Below, one piece after another: positions 43,518 to 54,800 of a stretch of DNA of 64,000 nt (position 1 is its first letter; every line of letters starts with the position of its first letter). The stretch covers positions 24,516,073 through 24,580,072 of the forward strand of contig NC_063181.1 of NCBI RefSeq assembly GCF_023159225.1, given 5' to 3'. Below the pieces are notes generated by a model that was given only the letters and a program-made list of their open reading frames with translations, had not been told where the DNA came from and made no database searches. Position numbers and translations under genes: made by a program. The DNA is from Perognathus longimembris pacificus (Eukaryota > Chordata > Mammalia > Rodentia > Heteromyidae).

Positions 43518-46500
43518 TTAACAGTCATATATCAGGAAGATCATTCCCCTTGGTTTTCTGTGTTCTAGGCTTGTCTCGCTCAACATTATTTGTTCGAGTT
43601 CTGACCATTTCCCTGCGAATAACAATATTTCACCATTCCTAATCGCTATGTAGTATTCCATTGTGTATAAGTACCATATTTTTTGGATCCATTCGTCTGC
43701 GGAGGGGCATCTGGGTTGTTTCCATATTTTGGCCATTGTGAATTGTGCCGCGATAAAAATGGAAGTACAAATGTCTTTTTGATATCTTGAGTTTTGCTGT
43801 TTAGGATAGATGCCTAGGAGTGGTATGGCTGGGTCATAGGGTAGGTCTATATTGAGCTTTTTGAGAAACCTCCATACTGTTCTCCAAAGTGGTTGTACTA
43901 ATTTGCACTCCCACCAACAATGGAGAAGGGTTCCTCTTTCCCCACAGCCCCTCCAGCATTTGTTGTTTCCTGAGTTCAGAGTATAGGCCATTCTAACTGG
44001 GGTGAGGTGGTATCTCAGGGTTGTTTTTATTTGCATTTCCTTTACTAGCAGGAAGGTTGAGCATTTCCTCATGTGTTTCTTTGCCATTTTTATATCTTCT
44101 CTTGTGAAGTCTCTCTTTAGCTCCTTTGCCCATTTCCTAATAGGTTTATTGGGCTTGGAGGGGCTTAGTTTTTTGAGTTCTCTGTAGATGACTGATTTGT
44201 CTGTTGCTGTGCTGGTAAATGTCCTTTCCCATATGGTTGGCTGTCTTTCTATTTTGGTGGCTGTGTCCTTAGCTGTGCAGAAACTTTTTAATTTATACTA
44301 GTCCCATTTGTCGAGTCTTTCCCCTATTTGTTGTGCCCCTGGGACTCTATTCAGGAAGTTCCTTCCTGTGCATATAAGTTCTAGCGTCTTTCCTACTCTG
44401 TCCTTCAGTAGTTTCAAGGATTCAGGTCTGATGTTGAGGTCCTTGATCCATTTTGAGTTGATCTTGGTGCATGGTGATAGGCTTGGGTCTACTTTGAGTT
44501 TTCTGCATATGGCTGCCCAGTTCTCCCAGCACCAGTAGTTGAAGAGGCTGTGTTTATTCCATTGTATGTCTTTAGCTCCTTTGTCGAACATCAGTTGCTG
44601 TAAGAGTGCGGTTTTATTTCTGGGTCTTCAATTCTAATCCATTGGTCTTCCGATCTGTTTTTATACCAATACCAGGCTGTTTTTGTTATGATGGCCTTGT
44701 AGTAGAGCTTGAAGTCTGGTATTGTGATACCTCCTGCACTGCTTTTTTTGCCTAGAATTGCTTTGGCTATTCTAGGTTTTTTGCTGTTCCATATGAATTT
44801 ATGGATTGGTTTCTCTATTTCAGTGAAGAATGTGGCTGGGATTTTGATAGGTATTGCATTGAATTTGTATAACAATTTGGGCAATATGGCCATTTTCACT
44901 ATATTGATTCTGCCTACCCATGAGCATGGGAGGTCTTTCTATCTCCTTGTGTCTTCTTTGATTTCCCTTATTAGATTTTTGTAGTTTTCATTAAATAGGT
45001 CCGTCACGTCCTTGGTTAAGTTGATCCCTAGGTACTTTATTCTTTTTTTGGCTACTGTAAATGGAATTGTTTCCATAATATCCTTTTCTGTTTGTCTATT
45101 GCTGGTGTACAAAAAAGCTGCTGACTTTTGTGGATAGATTTTGTATCCTGCTACTTTGCCAAATTGGTTTATTAGGTGTAGGAGTTTGGGTACTGAGTTT
45201 TTTGGGTCCTTCAGATATAAGATCATGTCGTCTCCGAATAGGTCTAACTTGATGTCTTCCTTGCCGATGTGGATCCCTTTGATGTCCTCCTCTTGCCTTA
45301 TTGCTATGGCTAGGGATTCCAGCACTATGTTGAACAGAAGTGGGGAGAGTGGGCATCCTTGTCTTGTTCCTGAGTTTAGGGGGAATGATTTAAGTTTCTC
45401 TCCATTTAATATGATATTAGCAGTTGGTCTGTTGTATATGGCTTTTATTGTTTTGAGGAATGTTCCATCTATTCCTGTTCTCTCCAAAGCTTTTAATAGG
45501 TATGGATGTTGTATTTTGTCAAAGGCTTTTTGGGCATCGACTGAGATAACAATGTGATTCTTAATTTTAGATCTGTTTATGTGGTGAATTACGTTGATTT
45601 ATTTACGGATGTTGAACCATCCTTCTGACTGTGGGATGAAGCCTACTTGGTCATGATGTATGTTTTTCTTGATCAGTTTCTGGATCCTGTTAGCTAATAT
45701 TTTATTGAGGAGCTTTGCATCTGTGTTCATTAGTGATATTGGTCTGTAGTTCTCTTTTTTTGTTGGATCTTTGCCTGGTTTGGGAATGAGTATGATATTA
45801 GCTTCGTAGAATGAGTTTGGGATTTCTCCCTCTCTTTCTATTTCGCGGAAGAGTTTGAGGAGTATTGGTATTAGCTCCTCACTAAAGGTTTTGTAGAATT
45901 CGTTGGTGAATCCATCTGGGCCTGGGCTTTTCTTAGTAGGGAGGTTCTTGATTACCTCCTGTATCTCACCGTAAGTTATTGGTTTATTTAGTTGATTTAT
46001 TTCTTCTTGGTTCAGTTTGGGCAGTTTGTACTTCTCTAAGAATTGATCCATTTCTGTTAAATTATTGTTTTTTGCTGAGTAGAGGTTTTGGAAATAGCTC
46101 CTTATGATTGTTTGAATATCGTGTGTACTTGTTGTAATTTTTCTGGTGTAGTCCTTGATTTTACGTATATGAGTCTCTTCTTTCTTTTGTAAGTCTTGCA
46201 AGGGGTCTGTCAATTTTGTTTATTTTCTCAAAGAACCAGTTTTTAGTCTTATTTATTTGTTGAATGGTCTTTCTATTTTCAATCTGATTTATCTCTTCGT
46301 TAATCTTTGTGATCTCTCCCCTCCTAGTCGTTTTAGATTCTGTCATTTCTTGTTTCTCCAGTTGTTTTAGTTTCATCCTGAGGTTATTCACCTGCTCTGC
46401 TTCCATTCTTTTAATGTGAATGCTGAGGGAAATGATCTTGCCCCTCAGTACTGCCTTAGCTGTGTCCCATAGATTTCTTTGTGATGTGTTTTCATTGTCA

Positions 46501-47329
46501 TTGTGGCTTATGAATTCGTTGATTTCATCTTTAATTTGGTCTGTGGCCCAAGTGTTGGATAGCAGTCTCGGGTTTAGCCTCCAAGAGTATGTATAGCCTC
46601 TGTAGTATTCTTTGGTGTTGCGGGTTACCTTTAATCCACTGTGATCAGATATAATACATGGGATGACGTCAATACTTTTGTATTTGCTGAGGTTCTTTGT
46701 GTGGGCTATGACGTGGTCTATTTTGGAATATGATCCATGGGCTGCTGAAAAGAAGGTGTATTGGGTCTCTGTAGGGTGGAAGGTTCTGTATAGGTCTGTC
46801 AGATCCATTTGGGAAATGGTGTTACTTAGGTCCTCAGCTCCCTTGCTAATCCTCTGGGTGTTGGATCTGTCTTTTGGAGAGACAGGGGTATTAAAGTCAC
46901 CCACTATGATTGTGTTTGCGTCTATCTTGTTCTGTAATTCTGTGAGAATTTGCTTGACATATGTAGGGCCTCTTTTGTTGGGTGAGTATACATTCATCAC
47001 CGTGATGTCTTGATTCTGGATTTTTCCTTTATTAATATGTAGTGTCCTTCTTTGTCTTTTTGAGTTGACTTTAATGAGAAGTCCAGCTTGTCTGAGATCA
47101 GGATGGCTACACCTGCCGTTTTGGTGGGTGCATTTGCTTGGTAGATCTTGCTCCATCCTTTCATTCGAAGCCTGTTTTTGTCCCTTGCTGTAAGGTGGGT
47201 CTCTTGTAGACAGCAGATGTCAACTTTTTGTTTGCGAATCCATTCTTCCAGTCTGCTCCTCTTTATTGGGGAGTTTAAACCATTTATATTTAAAGAGATC
47301 AAGGATAAGGTTGTTTTTTCTCCTTCCAT
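43518..47329 (-). pseudogene. L1 ORF2 (endonuclease and reverse transcriptase), broken
   Basis: Starts at ATG 47329 (MEGEKTTLSLISLNINGLN). Endonuclease motifs: [57 protein letters not shown] and [10 protein letters not shown], where the usual FADD is FGDD. C-terminal Cys-rich/Trp region to the stop at 43518. Frame changes fall near 47010-47150, near 46170-46210 and near 44591; in-frame stops lie at about 45599, 44939 and 44298. About 3.8 kb, full length, non-functional. Confidence 0.93.
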
Positions 47330-47632
47330 TTTCTTGTTGGGCTGTTTTTTCCTCTTCTTTTTTTTTTCTTGTCTTTAGTGAGCTGTTCTTTCTGTTGGAC
47401 TTTGGCTATTGAAGTTTCTTTCTGATTCTCTCTGTGTGTCTTTTACGATCTCTGTTGAGTGGGGCTCCCCTCTTAGAATTCACTGTAGGGCTGGTTTTTT
47501 ATTCACATACTCCTTTAGCTCTTCTTTGGTGTGGAAAGATCTGGTTTTCCCTTCGAATGTGAACTCCAATTTCGCTGGATATTTGATCCGAGGTTGCAAA
47601 TTGTTAGCCTGAAGTACTTGGATAGTGTTCTT

Positions 47633-48790
47633 CTACTCACTTCGTGCTTGGTAAGTTTGTGTGGATAAGTCAGCTGTTATTCGAATCCTCTTCCCATTGT
47701 AGAAAGTTTCTTTCTTCGCTTTGGCTGAATTCAGAATTAGCTCTTTAATCTTGAAGTCTGTAGTCTTGAATATTATGTGCCCTGGGGTGGCTTTCCTGGG
47801 GTCTGGCCTGCCAGGTGTCCTATAGGCTTCGGTTACCTGGATGGGGTCCCCTGTGAGATTGGGGAAGTTTTCTGCAATAACTTTATTGAGAACATGTTTA
47901 AGCCCTCTGCTCTGGTATTCAGCTCCTTCTTCTATTCCAATTATGCGTAGATTATATCTCTTGTCTTTGTCCATTAGTTCCTGGATTAGTCTGCCCTGAA
48001 ACTTCACTGTTTCTTGGAGTGTGGTCATTTTCTGGTTGCTGTTGGCTGCTTCATCGTCCAGGCGAGAGATTCTGGATTCCATATGGCCAACTCTTTGTGT
48101 TATGGTTTCAATTGCGGAGTTTATGGATGTCAGAGAGCTATATATGGTTGTCATATCAGCTCTGATCGTGGAAATTTCTTCCTTTAAAGAGTTGTATTTT
48201 AAATCTATTTTTTCATGCATTTCAATTCTCAGGATGTGAATATTTTCTTTAAAGGAGGCTTGCATTGTATCCATTTTTGCTTCCATTTCTTTGTGTGGTT
48301 TTTTTTTTTTTTTTTTTTTTTGGCCAGTCCTGGGCCTTGGACTCAGGGCCTGAGCACTGTCCCTGGCTTCTTTTTGCTCAAGGCTAGCACTCTGCCACTT
48401 GAGCCACAGCGCCACTTCTGGCCATTTTCTGTATATGTGGTGCTGGGGAATCGAACCCAGGGCCTCATGTATACGAGGCAAGCTCTCTTGCCACTAGGCC
48501 ATATCCCCAGCCCAATGCTTCCATTTCTTTAAAGGAGGCTTGCATTGTATCCATTTTTGCTTCCATTTCTTTCTTGGCTTCCTGGGTGTCCTTCAAGATT
48601 TCCGCTCTAAACTCCCGGAATTGTTTTCTGATTTCATTCCTGATGTTTTCCATCATTCCTGTTAACATGGCCTCATTTGCTTTTTTAGTCTCCATCTCCT
48701 CTTCAGTCGTGCTGCTTTTTGGAGCTGGTGAGTTGGCTTGCCCTTTGATGAACTGTGTTATGTTTCTTTGTGATTTGTGCTTCTGGAGAT
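47633..48790 (-). pseudogene. L1 ORF1 (RNA-binding chaperone), SINE-interrupted
   Basis: Encodes the trimeric L1 RNA-binding protein. Coiled coil upstream and downstream of the SINE, then an RRM-like domain (KRYNLRIIGIEEGAEYQS) and C-terminal domain (RPDPRKATPGHIIFKTTDFK), stop at 47633. No ATG is clear at the expected N-terminus: the first in-frame ATG is at about 48695, although homologous-looking sequence (KSQRNITQFIKG) begins before it. The unit KEMEAKMDTMQASF occurs twice, once on each side of the SINE. Confidence 0.9.
48293..48516 (-). repeat. IDL-Geo SINE inside L1 ORF1
   Basis: Reversed complete copy, so same sense as the L1. Flanked by the 14-mer gcttccatttcttt at 48279-48292 and 48517-48530. 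Confidence 0.94.
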
Positions 48791-48829
48791 GGCTTCTCAG
48801 GTTTGGTTTGTAGCTCTGCCCTCCCTCCT

Positions 48830-50010
48830 GTGTAGGCGTGTCTACGGCAGCAGGTGCTGCCGCTGTGGCCCCGCCCACCAGTGCAGGGTACGCCTACCAG
48901 AGCGGGTGCTGTCGCCGGGGGGCCCCTGTGCGCTGTGCACCTGCTACAACAGGCGTGGCGCTCTGGCCCCGTCCGTCCACTTTAGAGGGTTACGCCTCCC
49001 AGAGTGAGGCCCGGGTTGTTGGGTTGTGTTTGCGCCCTCCCGCGAGTTTGTTGGGGGGGGTGGTATGTGTGGGGCCCAGTGGGATCGACTGTCCGGGTGT
49101 GGGTTAGCACCCTCAGACCTCACCTCCGCTGCGAGGGGGGACATGATCAGGCCCAGGTGTCCCTGCTGTGCTGGTATTGCCCACCAGCGCCTGTGATTTT
49201 ATTTGTAAGAGTCCGTGAAGTCCAGCTGCCGCGGGTGGGGCTTACACTGCCCGCCGTCCCCCGGCCCCTGTTGGGAAGGGGGCAGGGCCAGTTCTGCCAG
49301 TCCAGGAACCTGTGTGGCCTTGGGGCTGCTCCGCCCTTCCCCTGCTAAACTGACTTCCCAGCGCCCAAAGGGAGCTTCCTGCCTGATTTGGGGGTTCTTT
49401 GTTCCCACGGGGTGGGGAGGGGGAGAGAGGGAGATCTAGCTTCTTTGTAGGGCTTGGGTCTCTGATAGCTGGTCTCCCGTTGGGGGAGGGGATAATGGGG
49501 GACTCACTGATCCTCGATTGTGTGTGTGTCCCGTGCAGCCGTTGGTCCTTCAGGGGGTGGCGAAGTGTCGTGGTAGCTTCCCCGCTCCGGTTCCCTCCTT
49601 CTGCCGCGCTGGGTTCCCCTGTCCGAACCCGGTGTGGACCCGAACTTCTCGTCACTGCTGGTGTGTGTCTTGGTCTGCACCCTCCCTAGTGACTGTGGGG
49701 TCTCCCGCTATCTGGATTCTGCACTCTCGGCAGCCTGTCTGCTGATTGCCGGGTTCTCCTTTCCCAGCCTGGCCCTGTTTGGGCCAGGGTCGGCTGGTGG
49801 GGGGAGGGTGCCCTGGAGATTCTCCGCCTCCGTGTAGGTTTTTGGGTCTTCTTTTTTGCTCCTTTTTGTTTTTCTGCGTTTCTCCACTGCTTCTGGCTGC
49901 TGGTTTTGCTGGGTTCTTGATGGGGTGTTGGGTGTTGGAGTTCCCAGCTCGCTATTCAGTTGGGGTGAGTCGGGGTGCCTCCCTACTCTGTCGGCGCCAT
50001 CTTTCTCCCT
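48830..50010 (-). promoter_or_regulatory. L1 5' UTR / internal promoter
   Basis: GC- and CpG-rich block inside an AT-rich region, ending at the ORF1 region. On the plus strand it reads as long open frames, none resembling a protein. Confidence 0.8.
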
Positions 50011-50350
50011 TATAATGAGTTTTTATCTGTGAAGCAAATTAAACTCAATACTCAGAATTTTGAATTGGCAAATTAAATGCATTTTAAAAATTGCTCTACT
50101 TTCTCAACCTAATGAAATGATATTCTTTTCCCAGGCTTATCTGTTGTGAAACTTTGTATATCTAAAATTGTTTGTTTCTTATTTTATAATTTTCATGTGA
50201 ATTAAGTGTAATTCTGAGAGAATAATCTTAAGTCAGCTATGGTTGATGTCAAATTTGAAACCATAATAATATGTCTTTTTTTTTCCCTAAAAAAGTGATG
50301 ATATTCTTACTTTCTCCTAATATTTTAGGATGACTGTTTTTCCCTTTCAG

Positions 50351-50427
50351 GGAAAATATCATTTGCCAAAGAATTTGTACTGCTACAAGATTTTCTAATA
50401 AATTTCAACAGAAATGCATTGCCATAG
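50351..50427 (+). other. PRIMPOL: Candidate PRIMPOL untranslated exon 2
   Basis: 77 nt between a strong acceptor (polypyrimidine tgtttttccctttcag) and the donor gtaaaa. Unique sequence and non-repetitive. It contains an ATG (at about 50414) followed immediately by an in-frame stop-rich stretch, so it is probably untranslated. Support is from splice signals and position only. Confidence 0.55.
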
Positions 50428-51584
50428 GTAAAAGGAGTTTACCCTCAAATGGTTTAGTAAATACCCTTGTTTCACTTAAAAGTAACATATCTGTTTTCAG
50501 TAGGGTAACTTATGAAACAGATTATATTAATGAAGAGAGAAACAGTAATCAGTTATCTGTTTCATGGTAAAAACTAGCAACAAATTTACTGGTTTAAAAG
50601 ACCTAATGAATTCATTTTTTCTTAATAATTGCCTGTGATAGCTGGACAGTTCAGTAGGTCTTTCCTAGGTGCCCTGAGGCTTACTCATGTGTCAAATTTA
50701 GATGCTGGCTGTGGGACCGCCTAGGTTACATGTCTGACCGCTGGTAGCAGGTGGTATGGGGTGCTTTGGTTCTTCTGTATATGACCTTTCATCCTCTACT
50801 AGGCTAAGGTTGTCACACAGCAGTCTCATGACACAATAGGTAGATCTGACAGAAAACACCCGTTAAACCTTCGCTTATTTCACGTTTGTCACTGTGGCAT
50901 TGACCCAAGCAAATCACATGACCAAGCCCAAAGCTGACATGAGAGGAAGCTTAAATGGCATCTCTTGCTGGAAAATTAGAAAAAGAAAAGTTTGTAATGA
51001 CATTTAAATGCAATTATGCTTTGAGGAGTTACCTTCCCTATTGAAAATTGTGTTGAGAGTAAAGAGAGGAAATGGAGGGGTGACTCAAGTAGTAGAGTGC
51101 CAACCTTGAGCAAAAAAGCAAAGCAAGAGTGTGAAGTCCTGAGTTCAAGCCCTGCTCCTGGCACAAAGGGTAGGGTAGAAGAGAGATGCCTTCATAAAAG
51201 CATTATTTCATAAATGATTTAGAAAGTACCTACATCTAATGAGGCTTTATAGTTTACAAGACATGTTTATATCACATTTATCCTTAGGGTGCTATATAAT
51301 GTTTTCAAGATGATTATTTTGCAGTTGATTTAAGAAAGAGTCAGGGAGCTTCATTAACTTTACATAGCCATAACACTATTAGGTGAAAGTGCTAGGATCT
51401 AAGGATCTGATAGCTATCCTCTTCATGTTCTGTCGCAAAACTTGAGGTAAAGAGCAACATGTAAAGAAAGCATTTCTTTCTTCTTTCTTGATACAAATTT
51501 CAGGAAATGAAGTTTGAAATTTATCTGGCAAACATGTTGATATTTACAAAAGCAATGTATGGCCTTTTTGTTTGCTTATTTTAG
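50428..51584 (+). other. PRIMPOL: PRIMPOL intron before the first coding exon
   Basis: Contains a Geo half-element at 51060-51170 and an old MIR-like stretch at about 51235-51415. The rest is unique. Confidence 0.6.
51060..51170 (+). repeat. Geo half-element
   Basis: Right monomer only: 'gaggggtgactcaagtagta', 'gagttcaagccctgctcctg'. Confidence 0.65.
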
Positions 51585-51643
51585 TAGCAATGTATAGAAA
51601 GCTTATGTGATACTGGATTTATGCTCTCCATACTTCTGAACCA

Positions 51644-51823
51644 ATGATGAGAAAATGGGAAGCAAAACTGAAGAAAATTGAAGAACTAGCATCTCAGTAT
51701 GAGAGGAAACCATTGTTGTCGGTCTATAGACCAAGACTGTCCAAGCCCGAAGAACCGCCCTCCATTTGGAAGCTATTTCCTCGACAAAGTCAAGCTTTTG
51801 ATTTTGTTAAAAGCTGTAAAGAG
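51644..51823 (+). CDS. PRIMPOL: PRIMPOL coding exon 1
   Basis: 180 nt coding (residues 1-60) to KSCKE, donor gtaatt. The exon starts upstream at 51585 or 51588 after ttattttag. Encodes ERKPLLSVYRPRLSKPEEPP and IWKLFPRQSQAFDFVKSC. Confidence 0.96.
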
Positions 51824-54800
51824 GTAATTGCTTCATTTTCAGGGTTTTTGTTTTTCTGTTGAGCAACTATAGCTCAACATTTTAAAAAAAATTTTACTGT
51901 GAAGGTGATGTACAGAGGGGTTACAGTTACATATGTAAGGTAGTGAGTACATTTCTTGTCAAACTTATTACCTCTTCTCTCATTTTTTCTCCCACCTTCC
52001 CTCCTCCCTAACCCCCCACCCCAACCCAGCTAAAGATTTTTAAAATCTATTATTTGTCTTCATTTCAGACATAGTCTCTATCAAAAATAATTTAATGGGA
52101 ATTTTATATCACGTGCATTGGGAAAAATATATCTTTGAATCATTACAATTAAATTTGTGTTCTCCCTCCCTACCTCCCTCCCTTCCTTATTTTCTTTCTT
52201 CCATCCTCTTTCCGTATTTTATTTTTAGTACTGAGTATTGAACCCAAGGCCTTACGCTTGCTCTGCAAACATTCTACCAATTCAATAGTGCTCTAGCCCC
52301 CTTTCATTTTAATAATGAAAATTATATCAGTAATGATATAGCTAGCCCAAACTGGTTTGACACTATATTGAGAGGAAAGATAACCATACCTATTGCCAGT
52401 ACATTTTTTTTTTTTTTTTTTGGCCAGTCCTGGGCCTTGGACTCAGGGCCTGAGCACTGTCCCTGGCTTCTTCCCGCTCAAGGCTAGCACTCTGCCACTT
52501 GAGCCACAGCGCCGCTTCTGGCCGTTTTCTGTATATGTGGTGCTGGGGAATTGAACCTAGGGCCTCGTGTATCCGAGGCAGGCACTCTTGCCACTAGGCT
52601 ATATCTCCAGCCCCTGCCAGTACATTTTTAATAAGTGTTTTAAGATTTTATAGAGAAACCTTCTTTCCTTGGTAAAGAGATACTGAGATCTCATAAGAAT
52701 AGTTTAAGAAATAAAAAATACTTTCCTACTCAGTCTGTACAAACCTATTCATGTATCAGAAATTAAAAGTTTATTTGACCTTGGAGTTTAAAATGATATA
52801 GGAATATGCTTGCTGGTCTTGCCAGTCATAAGTCTATAAAATGTATAACAAAAAAGATTTTTAGTAGGATCAAACATTTTTCTCACTCAGAAAAATCAAA
52901 GTAAGCTCAGTAGCTACCTTTAGCTAAGTAGAAGCAAAAGAACACACGTGTATCTGCATACATGGATTTATTGGAAGGGTTTGAACCCAGGTTGTCATGC
53001 CTCTGGTACTGTTTCTCAGTGGTTATTTTTAGCGTAGGGGCTTGCTTTCTGTCAAGGTTTGTGCTTCCCAACACTGCTGAGATCACAGACTTGCACCAAC
53101 ACATCCAGCTTCTCTCCATTAAGATGGAGTCTTAAATCTTTTCTACCTGAGCTGGCTCTGAACTTCAGTCCTCCCAGTCCTAGATTCCTACATAGGCTGA
53201 GGTGACCGGTATGTGCTAATATTCCCAGCTATTGACTGAGAAGTGGACTCCTGAGTTTTTCTGCCTGGGATGGCCTCAAACTATGATCTTCCTAGTCTTA
53301 GCCTCCCAAGTAGCTAGGACTGCAGGCATGACCTACCAGCCCCTGGCTCTGAAGGAAGCTCCTTAAGACAGTACCTGTGAATAATTCTATTTAGTTTATA
53401 TTAAAATAACCTTTCAAAAGTTTATTCTCATATGCATGTTTACATGTACTAGAGAAATTTAAACCTAATTTAAGCTCAAATCATTTGTAGTCATGTCTAG
53501 GTGATTTTGAAAGATTTAAAGTGAACAAATATGAATAATTTGGGTTTGGAGTTTTTTTTTGTTTGTTTGTTTTTTGGTCAGTCTTGGGCCTTGAACTCAG
53601 GGCTGGAGAACTGTCCCTGGCTTCTTTTTTGCTCAAGGCTAGCACTCTGCTACTTGAGCCACAGTACCACTTCTGGCTGTTTTCTACATATGTGGTACTT
53701 CCTATATATGAGGCAAGCACTCTTGCCACTAGGCCATATTCCCAGCCCCTGGGTTTTGGTTTTGTTAATTATTTATTGTAGTGTTAAGGTTGGATCTCAG
53801 AGCCTTGAGCTTTCTGGGCAGCTCCTCTGCCAGTTAGACCCTGCTTCCTACTGCTTATTTTGGACATGGAATCTCTGAGTCTTTTCTGCCTAGTCTAGCC
53901 TTAAACTGTGATTCTCCCGTTCTCAGATCTCAGCTTCCTGTGTAGCTAGGATAACAATCATGTGTCATAAGCACTTGCCTTTAATGATCAGATTTTGACT
54001 AATGTAGATACAGTAGCAATTGTTTTGTTTTTAATAATATGTTTTTCATATTTTGGTTTCTGAAAACTCAAATGTTAACATTCTTTATGCACATTTTTCT
54101 AGCTACAGTTCAATTTACATGTTGTAAATTTTCAAATATTATTTTCATTTTTATATAGGATGTTCATGTGTTTGCTTTGGAATGCAATGTGGGAGATGGA
54201 CAGCGTAGTTACCTTGTAACAACTTATGCTCAACTTTGGTTTTACTATAAATTCCGGTAAGTAGTTTGTCACAGAATAGTACATGAAGCAAAATTATATT
54301 TCTTTTAGTAATTTTAGTGGGATTAATTCAGGATGACTTGACATTCACAGTCAAGCACATGATTACACCAATGCTATTAATACTAAATTCGGGAGTTCTT
54401 TATCATCATTCTCTTGTCAGGCATTGGGAAACACACACACACAGACACACACACACTCATGCACGCACACATACTTAAAGGAAATTTTGTGGTTTCTCCT
54501 TTATTATTATATAAAACTATTATGTTGTATTGTTAATTACTAGTGAATGCTTATCTTATTAATTATCTAAAAAGAAAAATAAGTGGGCTTTTTTTTTTCT
54601 AGTCCTGGGGCTTGAACTCTGGGCCTACGTGATGTCCTTGAGCTTCTTTTGCTTAAAGCAAGTGCTCTACGACTTGATTCACAGCGCCACTTCTGGCTTT
54701 TTTGAGTAGTTTATTGGAGGTGAGAGTCTCACAGACTTTCCTTCCCCAGGCTGGCGTCAAACTGCGATCCTCAGATCTCAGCCTCCTGAGGAGCTAGGAT

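Larger units (their letters stand above)
43063..50010 (-). mobile_element. Full-length L1 retrotransposon, inactive
   Basis: About 6.95 kb, minus strand. The 5' end near 50010 begins GGGAGAAAGATGGCGCCGAC, with an AAGATGGCG motif like the YY1 site at the start of other L1 promoters. Then a GC-rich 5' UTR, ORF1, ORF2, a 3' UTR and an A-rich tail near 43063. The block tataatgagttttt lies at 43049-43062 and 50011-50024, a 14-bp target duplication. ORF1 is split by a SINE and ORF2 has several frameshifts and stops. Confidence 0.96.
33957..50350 (+). other. PRIMPOL: PRIMPOL intron 1 (inferred)
   Basis: If the two untranslated exons are right, this is a 16.4-kb intron. It is dominated by retroelements: an endogenous retrovirus, a full-length L1 and four IDL-Geo copies (one nested in each large element). 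Unique stretches with nothing recognised: about 33957-34340, 34610-35370 and 41831-42500. Confidence 0.6.
51824..54158 (+). other. PRIMPOL: PRIMPOL intron after coding exon 1
   Basis: Contains an L1 3' fragment (51875-52025), SINEs and unique AT-rich sequence. A stretch at about 52195-52300 resembles an old reversed ID-type copy (actgagtattgaacccaagg). Nothing recognised at about 52630-52990 and 53990-54158. Confidence 0.8.

Noticed and set aside
45141..45557. 138-codon plus-strand frame opposite L1 ORF2
   Set aside because: Antisense to conserved RT sequence; no independent support.
48244..48572. A 49-bp target-site duplication for the SINE in L1 ORF1
   Set aside because: Other SINEs here have 12-18 bp duplications; the longer match is better explained by a pre-existing 42-bp tandem repeat in ORF1.
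48574..50015. Plus-strand open frames across the L1 5' UTR and ORF1
   Set aside because: They are shadows opposite the L1, driven by GC content or by the ORF1 frame.
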